The notes under the pieces: model-generated | The model's database searches: none | What the model was told of the DNA's origin: nothing | Seen by the model: only the letters and a program-made list of their open reading frames with translations | In this document: one piece after another, positions 1-5,162 of the stretch | How positions within the stretch are numbered: position 1 is the first letter of the stretch | How the letters are laid out: each line of letters begins with the position of its first letter | Translations under genes and position numbers: made by a program | Assembly: GCA_019911985.1 (NCBI GenBank) | Contig: JAIOJO010000484.1 | Span: forward strand, 1-6,320 | Direction: 5' to 3' | DNA length: 6,320 bases | From: Sulfuricellaceae bacterium | GTDB taxonomy: Bacteria > Pseudomonadota > Gammaproteobacteria > Burkholderiales > UBA9220

Positions 1-40
1 CCCTCGCGGGCTTATCGCCTCAACCCTCCACCCGCAAGGG
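1..40. repeat. Imperfect inverted repeat, hairpin 1 of the left-edge cluster
   Basis: CCCTCGCGGG at 1-10 is complementary to CCCGCAAGGG at 31-40, giving nine Watson-Crick pairs and one C.A mismatch (5 with 36). The loop is 20 nt (11-30). In a minus-strand transcript that mismatch becomes a G.U wobble, so the stem would be unbroken. The repeat touches the window edge and may extend further left. The minus-strand loop carries GAGGCGATAAGC, which resembles dispersed intergenic hairpins in many proteobacterial genomes. That resemblance is from memory, not a search. Confidence 0.6.
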
Positions 41-46
41 GTAGGC

Positions 47-82
47 CGTGGTTGTAAAACCGATAAATCGGCAACAACCACG
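47..82. repeat. Inverted repeat, hairpin 2 of the left-edge cluster
   Basis: CGTGGTTGT (47-55) pairs perfectly with ACAACCACG (74-82). Inside it CCGAT (60-64) pairs with ATCGG (67-71) around a two-base AA turn. A small asymmetric internal loop (56-59 against 72-73) separates the two stems. In it A59 opposite C72 would be a U.G wobble in minus-strand RNA. No T tract follows on either strand that would make a classic intrinsic terminator. Confidence 0.7.
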
Positions 83-88
83 CTCCGG

Positions 89-189
89 GCCGGTGGCAAG
101 CGGGTCCCAGGGCTTTGTTGCGGGCCGCTTATTGGGAATAAGCAAACCGCGCAACCCGCGTCGCGCCCTGAAACCCGCTTGCCACCGGC
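89..189. repeat. Long nested inverted repeat, candidate structured RNA or palindromic element
   Basis: The outer arms GCCGGTGGCAAGCGGGT (89-105) and ACCCGCTTGCCACCGGC (173-189) are perfectly complementary over 17 bp. The helix continues in register through two C.A mismatches (106-107 with 171-172) into CAGGGC/GCCCTG (108-113 with 165-170). After an asymmetric loop come GTTGCG/CGCAAC (117-122 with 150-155), GG/CC (123-124 with 147-148), two more C.A mismatches and GCTTATT/AATAAGC (127-133 with 137-143), capped by GGG. That is 38 Watson-Crick pairs in 101 nt. All four C.A mismatches become G.U pairs in a minus-strand transcript, and no mismatch favours the plus strand. The helix lies 30 nt downstream of the stop codon of the minus-strand gene at 219-491, so it could be that gene's 3' UTR, a separate small RNA, or a MITE/REP-type element. 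I see no target-site duplication or T tract. Confidence 0.75.
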
Positions 190-200
190 GCGGGTTCAGG
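167..200. repeat. Alternative hairpin competing with the long helix
   Basis: CCTGAAACCCGC (167-178) can also pair with GCGGGTTCAGG (190-200): eleven Watson-Crick pairs, a single bulged A at 171 and an 11-nt loop (179-189). The bases 167-178 are the same ones that the left arm (100-111) uses in the long helix, so the two folds exclude each other. In a minus-strand transcript this short hairpin would be made first and the long helix would have to displace it. Whether this is functional or just a third diverged repeat copy cannot be decided from one sequence. Confidence 0.55.
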
Positions 201-218
201 ATTTATTAAAACAGCTTC

Positions 219-491
219 TTAATCTTCCAGCCGATGAGATTCCTCGCCAGGCAAACCTGTTTCATGGTCTATCCAATCCGAGATGCCGAGTTCGGCTTCC
301 GCCTGTTCCAGCGTTTCGCCGGGCTCGTAATCGGACTCATCGTTGTAGTCCATATCTCCCACGGCATCCATCAATGAGGAGAAAGGGCCGTATACCACCT
401 CAGTCTCCTTATCTTGCCAGTAAAATCCATCCGGGCGTTCGATGATGCGAGCCTCATCATAATGAGCGGGCGTTTCGGGAATGGTCGGCAT
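219..491 (-). CDS. Small highly acidic conserved hypothetical protein (90 aa)
   Basis: I do not know the function. The protein has 26 Asp/Glu against 4 Lys/Arg, so it is strongly acidic. It has no signal peptide, membrane segment, cysteine or metal motif and should be cytoplasmic. The N-terminal half (about residues 10-48) holds aromatic-rich ERPDGFYWQ and VYGPFSSLMDAV. The C-terminal half (49-76) is an acidic helix-prone stretch ending in SDWIDHETG, followed by SHRLED. From memory this pattern matches a small uncharacterised family common in Betaproteobacteria, but no named domain comes to mind. The ATG start is well supported: AGGAG at 498-502 lies 6 nt upstream. The gene is divergent from the DUF3025 gene, and its 3' side runs into the hairpin cluster at 1-200. 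Coding is supported by the good ribosome binding site and family-like sequence; the plus-strand reading of the same bases gives nothing recognisable. Confidence 0.8.
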   Translation of the reverse strand: MPTIPETPAHYDEARIIERPDGFYWQDKETEVVYGPFSSLMDAVGDMDYNDESDYEPGETLEQAEAELGISDWIDHETGLPGEESHRLED

Positions 492-579
492 AGCAAGCTC
501 CTACAGACTGTCGGCGGACAAGATGAAAATCCTGTTACCATTTCTTTTTATCACCTCGCACCGAATTTGACCAGCAATT
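492..579. other. Divergent intergenic region between the acidic protein gene and the DUF3025 gene
   Basis: This 88-bp AT-richer spacer must hold the promoters for both flanking genes. Apart from the minus-strand ribosome binding site, only weak sigma70-like hexamers are visible. One minus-strand pair is TTGCTG (575-580) and TGATAA, 18 bp apart, which is too poor to call. No ribosome binding site is visible before the GTG at 580. Confidence 0.4.
498..502 (-). promoter_or_regulatory. Shine-Dalgarno for the 90-aa acidic protein
   Basis: AGGAG on the minus strand, with a 6-nt spacer (497-492) to the ATG ending at 491. It is the strongest ribosome binding site in the left part of the window and fixes both strand and start of that small gene. 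Confidence 0.75.
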
Positions 580-1440
580 GTGCAAAACCAATCGACGCCG
601 GCTCCGAAGCCAGACTTATGGAATCCTGATTTTCTGCTCTGCTCGCCGATGATGGCTCCCCTGCATCGCGCCGGAAGCGCCATACACACCCCCGACTGGC
701 CGACCCTAGCACAATTGCAGCAGGAATTGATACGCGCGCCCCAGACGATCCGCTGCGCCAGCGGCCAGCCCCTCCGCTTCGTTCCCCAAGCGGCGAATCC
801 GGTTCGATTTGAAGAACGCTACGAACCCCGCGCCTACCTCGCGGGAGAAGTGCAAACTCGCACGAAGAATTGGCACGACTTGTTCAATGCCCTGGTTTGG
901 ATGACTTTTCCCCGCACCAAGGCGGCGCTGAACCGCCGCCATTACATGGCCGCCACGGCGGAAGCCGCCTCGCCCGGCAACCGCAGCCGATCCCGCGACG
1001 CCTTTACGCTCTTCGACGAAAGCGGCGTAGCCATAGCCTGCAGCCGGTCGCAACTGGCCGATCTGCTGCATGCATTTCGCTGGCAAGAATTATTTTGGGA
1101 GCGGCGCGCGGAAGTCGTCAGCCACATGAATTTCGTCCTGTTCGGCCACTCGCTCTACGAAAAAGCGCTCGCGCCCTACATCGGCTTGACCGGACACGGA
1201 CTGGTGTTTTTGCTTGAAGATGGCTTTCACGCGTTGCCTGAAGCCGAACGCCTGACCCAACTTGACGGTCTGATGGCGGATTACTTCAATGCCGAAGCGG
1301 GGGACGATTTCAACCCGAGCCAACTCGCGCCCGTTCCCCTGCTCGGCATTCCCGGCTGGTGGGCGGGCAATCGAGCCGCCGAATTCTATGCCGACACGCG
1401 CTATTTCCGGCCCGGCCGCCGTAGCGGCAGGCCGCGCTAG
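580..1440 (+). CDS. DUF3025 domain-containing protein (286 aa)
   Basis: The protein matches the DUF3025 family of Proteobacteria, whose biochemical role is unknown. Recognisable family blocks appear in order: DLWNPDFLLCSP (12-23), YEPRAYLAGEV (81-91), NWHDLFNALVWMTFPRTKAA (97-116) followed by LNRRH, RDAFTLFDESGV (139-150), FRWQELFWERR (166-176), LFGHSLYEKALAPY (187-200), PVPLLGIPGWW (251-261) and FYADTRYFRPGRR (269-281). The invariant-looking His, Asp and Trp in NWHD and the His in FGH are suggestive of a catalytic or binding site, but that is inference. There is no signal peptide or membrane segment. The start is uncertain: GTG at 580 is the first possible one (an in-frame stop is at 568-570) and it keeps the family's N-terminal block. 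The next choices are ATG at 649 and 652, which would remove that block. None has a good ribosome binding site. The stop codon interlocks with that of the convergent pseudouridine synthase gene. Confidence 0.88.
   Translation: MQNQSTPAPKPDLWNPDFLLCSPMMAPLHRAGSAIHTPDWPTLAQLQQELIRAPQTIRCASGQPLRFVPQAANPVRFEERYEPRAYLAGEVQTRTKNWHDLFNALVWMTFPRTKAALNRRHYMAATAEAASPGNRSRSRDAFTLFDESGVAIACSRSQLADLLHAFRWQELFWERRAEVVSHMNFVLFGHSLYEKALAPYIGLTGHGLVFLLEDGFHALPEAERLTQLDGLMADYFNAEAGDDFNPSQLAPVPLLGIPGWWAGNRAAEFYADTRYFRPGRRSGRPR
1437..1440. other. Interlocked convergent stop codons (CTAG)
   Basis: The palindrome CTAG supplies a TAG stop to both genes: 1438-1440 on the plus strand for DUF3025, and 1439-1437 on the minus strand for the pseudouridine synthase. 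There is no intergenic space, so any terminator must lie inside one of the coding regions. Confidence 0.9.
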
Positions 1441-2168
1441 AAGGTTTCGTCTTCCCGCAAATAACGCCATTTCCCCACCGGCAGATCGCCCAACAGCACC
1501 TTGCCGATGCGGATGCGCTTTAAGCCCACCACTTTCAAGTCGACCAATTCGCACATGCGGCGAATTTGGCGTTTCTTCCCTTCGGTCAGGATAAAACGCA
1601 ACTGATCCCGATTCTGCCAGCTCACCTGGGCCGGCTTGAGTTTTTCATCGTCCAGGCTCAATCCGTAATTGAGCAGCCGCAGGCCCTGCGGAGATAGGCT
1701 GCCCTGCACCCGCACCAAGTATTCCTTTTCGATCTCGGAGTCCGCGCCGATCAAATGCTTGGCGATGCGTCCATCCTGGGTCAGCACCAATAGCCCCTGT
1801 GAGTCGATATCCAGCCGGCCTGCCGGCGCCAAGCCGATCAGATGGGCGGGGGAAAAGCGCAGCGGCACGCGATCGTCCCGGTAGCGGTTATCCGCGGCAA
1901 TCAAGCTTACGGCGGCCTGATAGCCTTTTTCCGGCTGGGCGGAAACATAGCCGACCGGTTTATTCAGCAAGAAGGTGACGCGTTGCGTCTGCTGTACCTG
2001 GGCTTGCTTGGCCAGCGTAATGCTTTGGCCTGGGTCTACCTTGCTGCCAAGCACGTTCACCTGCTCGCCGTCGACGTAAACCCAGCCGCGCTCGATATAC
2101 ACATCGGCTTCCCGGCGCGAGCATAGGCCGCGCTCCGACATCAGTTTGGAGAGGCGAACTTTTTCCAT
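1437..2168 (-). CDS. rluF: RluF-like 23S rRNA pseudouridine synthase (243 aa)
   Basis: The enzyme isomerises uridine to pseudouridine in RNA and belongs to the RsuA/RluB/RluE/RluF family. An S4 RNA-binding domain covers about residues 4-50, with the signature GLCSRREADVYIERG at 14-28. The catalytic domain begins near residue 66 (LLNKPVGYVS). The active-site motif AGRLDIDSQGLLVLT (116-130) has the nucleophilic Asp at 120. EKEYLV (147-152) and KKRQIRRMCE (198-207) are the other family motifs, all intact. GRLD-DSQGL, EKEYLV and RQIRRMCE resemble E. coli RluF, which modifies U2604 of 23S rRNA, more than RluB or RluE. The site in this organism is inferred. It lacks the basic C-terminal tail of about 45 residues found in E. 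coli RluF. The ATG at 2168 lies just before the S4 domain but has no clear ribosome binding site. The gene follows the FKBP gene by 33 nt on the same strand, so translation from a shared transcript is plausible. Confidence 0.9.
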   Translation of the reverse strand: MEKVRLSKLMSERGLCSRREADVYIERGWVYVDGEQVNVLGSKVDPGQSITLAKQAQVQQTQRVTFLLNKPVGYVSAQPEKGYQAAVSLIAADNRYRDDRVPLRFSPAHLIGLAPAGRLDIDSQGLLVLTQDGRIAKHLIGADSEIEKEYLVRVQGSLSPQGLRLLNYGLSLDDEKLKPAQVSWQNRDQLRFILTEGKKRQIRRMCELVDLKVVGLKRIRIGKVLLGDLPVGKWRYLREDETF

Positions 2169-2201
2169 GGCAGGCGTATCAGCGCGTAAGCGCTTCGCGT
2201 G

Positions 2202-2546
2202 CTAGCGCAGCGCCAGCAATTCCACTTCGAACACCAGCGACGCATTCGGCGGAATGACGCCGCCGGCCCCACGCGCGCCGTAACCCAGTCGGGGCGGAAT
2301 GGTCAATTTCCGCACGCCGCCGACTTTCATGCCTTGCACGCCTTCGTCCCAACCGCGGATCACATGGCCCGCTCCCAATGGAAACTGGAAGGGCTGGTTA
2401 CGATCCTTGCTCGAATCGAACTTAGTGCCGTCGGTCAGCCAGCCGGTGTAATGCACTTCAACCGTCTGCCCGGCCACGGCCGTTTCGCCCGAGCCTTCGC
2501 TCAGGTCTTCGTAAACCAGCCCGCTTTCGTTGCTCACTTCAGCCAT
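2202..2546 (-). CDS. FKBP-type peptidyl-prolyl cis-trans isomerase (114 aa)
   Basis: This is a single-domain FKBP that catalyses cis-trans isomerisation of X-Pro bonds. It is probably cytoplasmic, because no signal peptide or membrane segment precedes the domain. Family motifs run VEVHYTGWLTDGTKFDSS (29-46), PFQFPLGAGHVIRGWDEG (52-69), MKVGGVRKLTIPPRLGYG (73-90) and GGVIPPNASLVFEVELL (95-111). By analogy with human FKBP12, the pocket residues correspond to Tyr33, Phe43, Asp44, Phe53, Val62, Ile63, Trp66 and Tyr89, all present. The length equals the minimal FKBP fold, close to the short Neisseria FKBP. The open frame runs upstream to position 3200 without a stop, but that extension lies antisense to the kinase gene. 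The ATG ending at 2546 has GGGAG 8 nt upstream and starts right before the fold. Its own promoter is likely in 2547-2600, and the pseudouridine synthase follows 33 nt downstream. Confidence 0.95.
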   Translation of the reverse strand: MAEVSNESGLVYEDLSEGSGETAVAGQTVEVHYTGWLTDGTKFDSSKDRNQPFQFPLGAGHVIRGWDEGVQGMKVGGVRKLTIPPRLGYGARGAGGVIPPNASLVFEVELLALR

Positions 2547-2554
2547 ATCGTCTA

Positions 2555-2559
2555 CTCCC
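2555..2559 (-). promoter_or_regulatory. Shine-Dalgarno deciding the FKBP start
   Basis: GGGAG on the minus strand, 8 nt before the ATG at 2546. It supports the short 114-residue FKBP against the much longer open frame. Confidence 0.75.
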
Positions 2560-2579
2560 GCATCGTTTTTGAATTCGCC

Positions 2580-2585
2580 ATTATA
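2580..2585 (-). promoter_or_regulatory. Consensus -10 box, probable FKBP promoter
   Basis: The minus strand reads TATAAT, a perfect sigma70 -10 hexamer, in the context CGTTATAATGG. It would start transcription near 2573 and give a leader of about 27 nt that includes the GGGAG site. No good -35 hexamer lies 16-18 bp upstream (GCGTCG at 17 bp), so an activator or a weak promoter is possible. Confidence 0.55.
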
Positions 2586-2727
2586 ACGCGTCGGCGCCGG
2601 GACGACGCCTACTTCAGCGGCGCCGCATCCATCCCGCAAGAACCGGTTTACGCTCTTTTTACCAAATGGAAAATTGGGCTTGTTTCGTGCGGCCCCCAAG
2701 CGCCAACATGGCTTTAGCCAATTTGGG

Positions 2728-2733
2728 TATACT
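2728..2733 (+). promoter_or_regulatory. -10-like box, possible promoter of the kinase-regulator operon
   Basis: TATACT matches the sigma70 -10 consensus at five of six positions. Transcription from it would start near 2740, about 44 nt before the GTG start of the kinase. I cannot find a convincing -35 hexamer at the right distance. Confidence 0.4.
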
Positions 2734-2770
2734 ACAATGCAAGTCTTACAGGCTATCGCTTGGCTTACGA

Positions 2771-2777
2771 AAAGGAG
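2771..2777 (+). promoter_or_regulatory. Shine-Dalgarno deciding the kinase start
   Basis: AAAGGAG lies 6 nt before the GTG at 2784. The same open frame could begin at a TTG at 2760, but that codon has no ribosome binding site, and this strong site would then lie inside the coding region. Confidence 0.8.
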
Positions 2778-2783
2778 CGGGGA

Positions 2784-3476
2784 GTGGACAACATCGAACA
2801 AGCACCGGACATAACGGCTTTTTTGGCTTCGTCTATCCATGATATGAAAAACTCGATTAGCGTGTTGATCAACTTCATGGAAGACCAGTTGGCCGACATC
2901 GAGACCCAAGACTCCCCCGCACTCCGGAAAATGGCTCCGATGCTGTATGAAGTCAAGCGCGTCAACAGCAATTTGATCCAGTTGCTGACCATCTACAAAG
3001 TCGGCAACACCGTCTATCCATTCGACCTTACCGAGAATTCCCTGGGTGAATTCATGGAAGACATCCTCTCCCAGAGCAAACACTTGCTGGATTATCAGGG
3101 CATCCAAATGGAATGCGAATTCGATCCAGACTTGTACTGGTACTTCGACCGTGAACTGGTGTCGGGCGTAATCTCCCATGCCCTCAACAACTCCGCCCAT
3201 TACACCCAGAACAAGCTGCGCCTAAGCGCGCATCAAACCGATGCCGGGCTGGAATTCCATATAGAGGACAACGGCCAGGGTTATCCGCCCAGCGTACTGG
3301 AAACCGGCCACGCCATCGAGCAAGGCGTCAACTTCTCCACGGGCAGCACGGGCCTCGGGCTTTACTTCTCCTCGATGGTGGCGAAAATGCACAAGAATCA
3401 AGGCAAAACAGGCTCCATCACGCTGAAAAACGGCGGCGCTTATGGCGGCGGCTGCTTTATTCTGCGGTTACCTTAA
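2784..3476 (+). CDS. Cytoplasmic sensor-less histidine kinase (230 aa)
   Basis: The protein contains only the transmitter part of a two-component kinase. A dimerisation and phosphoacceptor helix at the very N terminus carries the H-box SSIHDMKNSISVL (16-28), with His19 as predicted phosphorylation site. A helical linker follows to about residue 75. The HATPase_c ATP-binding domain covers about 85-230: N-box HALNNSAHYT (132-141), G1 box EDNGQGYP (161-168) and G2 box GSTGLGLYFS (187-196), all intact. There are no membrane segments and no PAS, GAF or HAMP domain, so it must sense through a partner protein or a small N-terminal surface. The GTG start is chosen because of the AAAGGAG site 6 nt upstream. 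The stop lies 18 nt before the response regulator, so the two are almost surely one operon and a cognate pair. The H-box (HDMKN rather than HE-RTPL) departs from the commonest HisKA type. The exact subfamily is unknown to me. Confidence 0.9.
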   Translation: MDNIEQAPDITAFLASSIHDMKNSISVLINFMEDQLADIETQDSPALRKMAPMLYEVKRVNSNLIQLLTIYKVGNTVYPFDLTENSLGEFMEDILSQSKHLLDYQGIQMECEFDPDLYWYFDRELVSGVISHALNNSAHYTQNKLRLSAHQTDAGLEFHIEDNGQGYPPSVLETGHAIEQGVNFSTGSTGLGLYFSSMVAKMHKNQGKTGSITLKNGGAYGGGCFILRLP

Positions 3477-3494
3477 GCGATAGGGCACACGCCA

Positions 3495-5117
3495 ATGGCT
3501 ATTATTTCCGACGCATCCTCTCTTTTCTCAAGCAAAAGCTTTCTCATCGTTGACGATTTTCAGGGTATGCGCTCCATGATGCGCGAAATGCTGAAAGCTT
3601 TCGGCGCCAAGGATATCGACATGTGTTCCAACGGCAGCGAAGCCATCGCCCAAATCGGAAAAAGCAAATACGACGTCGTCCTTTGCGACTACAACCTCGG
3701 CAGCGGGAGAAACGGCCAGCAAGTTCTGGAAGAAGCCAAGTTCCGCAACCTGATCGGCCCCTCCACCGCCTGGATCATGGTAACGGCGGAAAAAACCTCG
3801 GAAATGGTGCTGGGCGCGGCGGAATATACGCCGGACGACTACATCATCAAGCCGATCAACGAAACCACGATCAAAACCCGCATTCTCAAGGCCATGGCCA
3901 AAAAAGAGGCTCTTTTCGATATTGAAAAAGCCGCCAAGGCCAAAAACCACACGAAGGCCCTTGCACTGTGCGACGAGCAATTGAAAAACGCGGGAAGCAA
4001 CACCACTGAGCTGCTGCGGATAAAAACCAATTTACTGCTGTCCACGAGCCATTACGAGGGCGCAAAACAATTATTCGAACAGATACTGGCGGTACGGGAT
4101 GTGCCTTGGGCAAAAACCGGCTTGGCTAAGGTCTACTTTCAAACCGCCGACTACGACACGGCGCGCAGCCTGTTGGAAGAAGTCGTCGAGGAACATCGCT
4201 CTTATCTCGAAGCCTACGACTGGCTCGCCAAGACCTTGGAGCAGATAGGCGAATTGAGCGAAGCGCAGCGGGTTTTGGTCCGTTGCGCGGAATTGTCGCC
4301 CAATTCGGTTATGCGCCAGCGCACGCTGGGCGAAATCGCCCAGAAGCGCGGCGACCTGGATGTCGCCGAGAAAGCCTTCCGCAAGACCCTGGTTCTCGGC
4401 GAACACTCGGTACTGAAGACCCATCACGCCTATCTCGGACTGGCCAAAATTTGCTCAGATAAAAACAACCCGGCCGAAGCGCTGAAAATTCTCAGCAGCG
4501 TACAAAAGGAGTTCGACTCCGCGGAAACCACGCTGCAGGCCAAAGTGGCGGAAGGCATGGTTTATCGCAAGTCAGGCGACCTGGTCAACGCCAAGAAAGT
4601 GGCGCAAGAAGTCGCCGCCACCGTCAAGGAAATAGCCAACCGCGTTCCCTCGCAGATTTCGGTGGAAGCGGCCGAACTGATGATGGAAACCGGCGACAAG
4701 GAAAGCGCCTCGGAATTGCTGCAAATGGCGGTCAAAAACAACCACGAAGACGAGAAGTTGATCAGCCTGGTCAACGGCGTTTACACCAAGGGCAATATGC
4801 AGGAAGAAGGGAAAAAGCTGGTCGAAGCCTCGCGCAAGGAAGTCGCGGAAACCAACAACCGCGGCATTTCCCTGGCGCGCGAGGGAAAGCTGGACGACGC
4901 GGTGGAAATGTTGCGCAACGCCAAGACCATGCTGCCCAACAACACCCGAATTCTGATGAACCTCGCCTACGTGATGGTTCTGCACATGCAGAAAAACGGC
5001 CACAACAATACCTTGATCCGCGAAGCGCGGGAAAGCGTGGACCGCGTCGCGAAGCTGAACCCTAGCGAAAAGCGGCTTAGCCAGCTAGTCGGGATGCTGG
5101 AAGCGCTTCCCGGTTAA
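3495..5117 (+). CDS. Response regulator: receiver domain fused to TPR repeats (540 aa)
   Basis: Residues about 14-135 form a CheY-like receiver domain. The acidic pocket is Asp20-Asp21, the phosphoacceptor is Asp65 (VVLCDYNLG), the switch Thr is Thr97 (IMVTAE) and the Lys is Lys119 (YIIKP), so it should be phosphorylatable. The remaining 400 residues are alpha-helical TPR-like repeats. The clearest are at about 203-236, 237-270, 271-304, 305-340 and 452-485, with weaker ones between 343 and 450. There is no DNA-binding, GGDEF, EAL, HD-GYP or other enzymatic output domain, so the output is presumably protein-protein contact through the TPR superhelix. No signal peptide or membrane segment is visible, so it is cytoplasmic. 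The kinase just upstream is the obvious phosphodonor. The ATG has a modest AGGG 9 nt upstream (3482-3485). The gene ends 20 bp before the convergent purT stop. The target process cannot be read from the sequence. Confidence 0.94.
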   Translation: MAIISDASSLFSSKSFLIVDDFQGMRSMMREMLKAFGAKDIDMCSNGSEAIAQIGKSKYDVVLCDYNLGSGRNGQQVLEEAKFRNLIGPSTAWIMVTAEKTSEMVLGAAEYTPDDYIIKPINETTIKTRILKAMAKKEALFDIEKAAKAKNHTKALALCDEQLKNAGSNTTELLRIKTNLLLSTSHYEGAKQLFEQILAVRDVPWAKTGLAKVYFQTADYDTARSLLEEVVEEHRSYLEAYDWLAKTLEQIGELSEAQRVLVRCAELSPNSVMRQRTLGEIAQKRGDLDVAEKAFRKTLVLGEHSVLKTHHAYLGLAKICSDKNNPAEALKILSSVQKEFDSAETTLQAKVAEGMVYRKSGDLVNAKKVAQEVAATVKEIANRVPSQISVEAAELMMETGDKESASELLQMAVKNNHEDEKLISLVNGVYTKGNMQEEGKKLVEASRKEVAETNNRGISLAREGKLDDAVEMLRNAKTMLPNNTRILMNLAYVMVLHMQKNGHNNTLIREARESVDRVAKLNPSEKRLSQLVGMLEALPG

Positions 5118-5122
5118 ACCGG
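5110..5122. repeat. Short palindrome over the response-regulator stop codon
   Basis: CCGGTT (5110-5115) and AACCGG (5117-5122) are 6-bp inverted arms around a single A. The TAA stop of the regulator sits in the middle. It is too tight to be a hairpin loop in RNA but is a perfect DNA palindrome next to the convergent junction. It may be chance. Confidence 0.5.
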
Positions 5123-5125
5123 CCT

Positions 5126-5162
5126 CAAGGTCAAGCCTTACGCCGCGACCGGCTTGACCTTG
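5126..5162. terminator. Inverted repeat at the convergent regulator-purT junction, possible bidirectional terminator
   Basis: CAAGGTCAAGCC (5126-5137) and GGCTTGACCTTG (5151-5162) are perfectly complementary over 12 bp, with a 13-nt loop that contains the purT stop codon. Outer GGC/GCC (5121-5123 with 5166-5168) could extend the stem. Position between two convergent genes suits a shared terminator. No T tract follows on either strand, so it would be a non-canonical terminator or an mRNA 3'-end stabiliser. Confidence 0.5.

Noticed and set aside
89..189. Integron attC recombination site
   Set aside because: The imperfect palindrome with extra-helical bases is attC-like in size, but the core sites (RYYYAAC and GTTRRRY at the ends) are absent and no integrase is visible.
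89..189. Classic intrinsic terminator for the 90-codon gene
   Set aside because: The stem is far longer than usual and is not followed by a T tract on the minus strand.
1..218. tRNA, tmRNA or other known housekeeping RNA
   Set aside because: No cloverleaf, T-loop or other signature was found on either strand; the hairpins do not match any standard RNA I can recognise.
706..1554. Minus-strand open frames opposite the DUF3025 gene (706-1086 and 1090-1554)
   Set aside because: The plus strand carries the well-matched DUF3025 protein; the reverse frames show no motifs.
2760..2783. TTG at 2760 as start of the histidine kinase
   Set aside because: It has no ribosome binding site, and the AAAGGAG site with ideal spacing points to the GTG at 2784.
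2547..3200. Upstream in-frame extension of the FKBP frame to a 332-aa open reading frame
   Set aside because: The extension lies antisense to the kinase gene, has no recognisable domain, and a strong GGGAG site plus the domain boundary fix the start at 2546.
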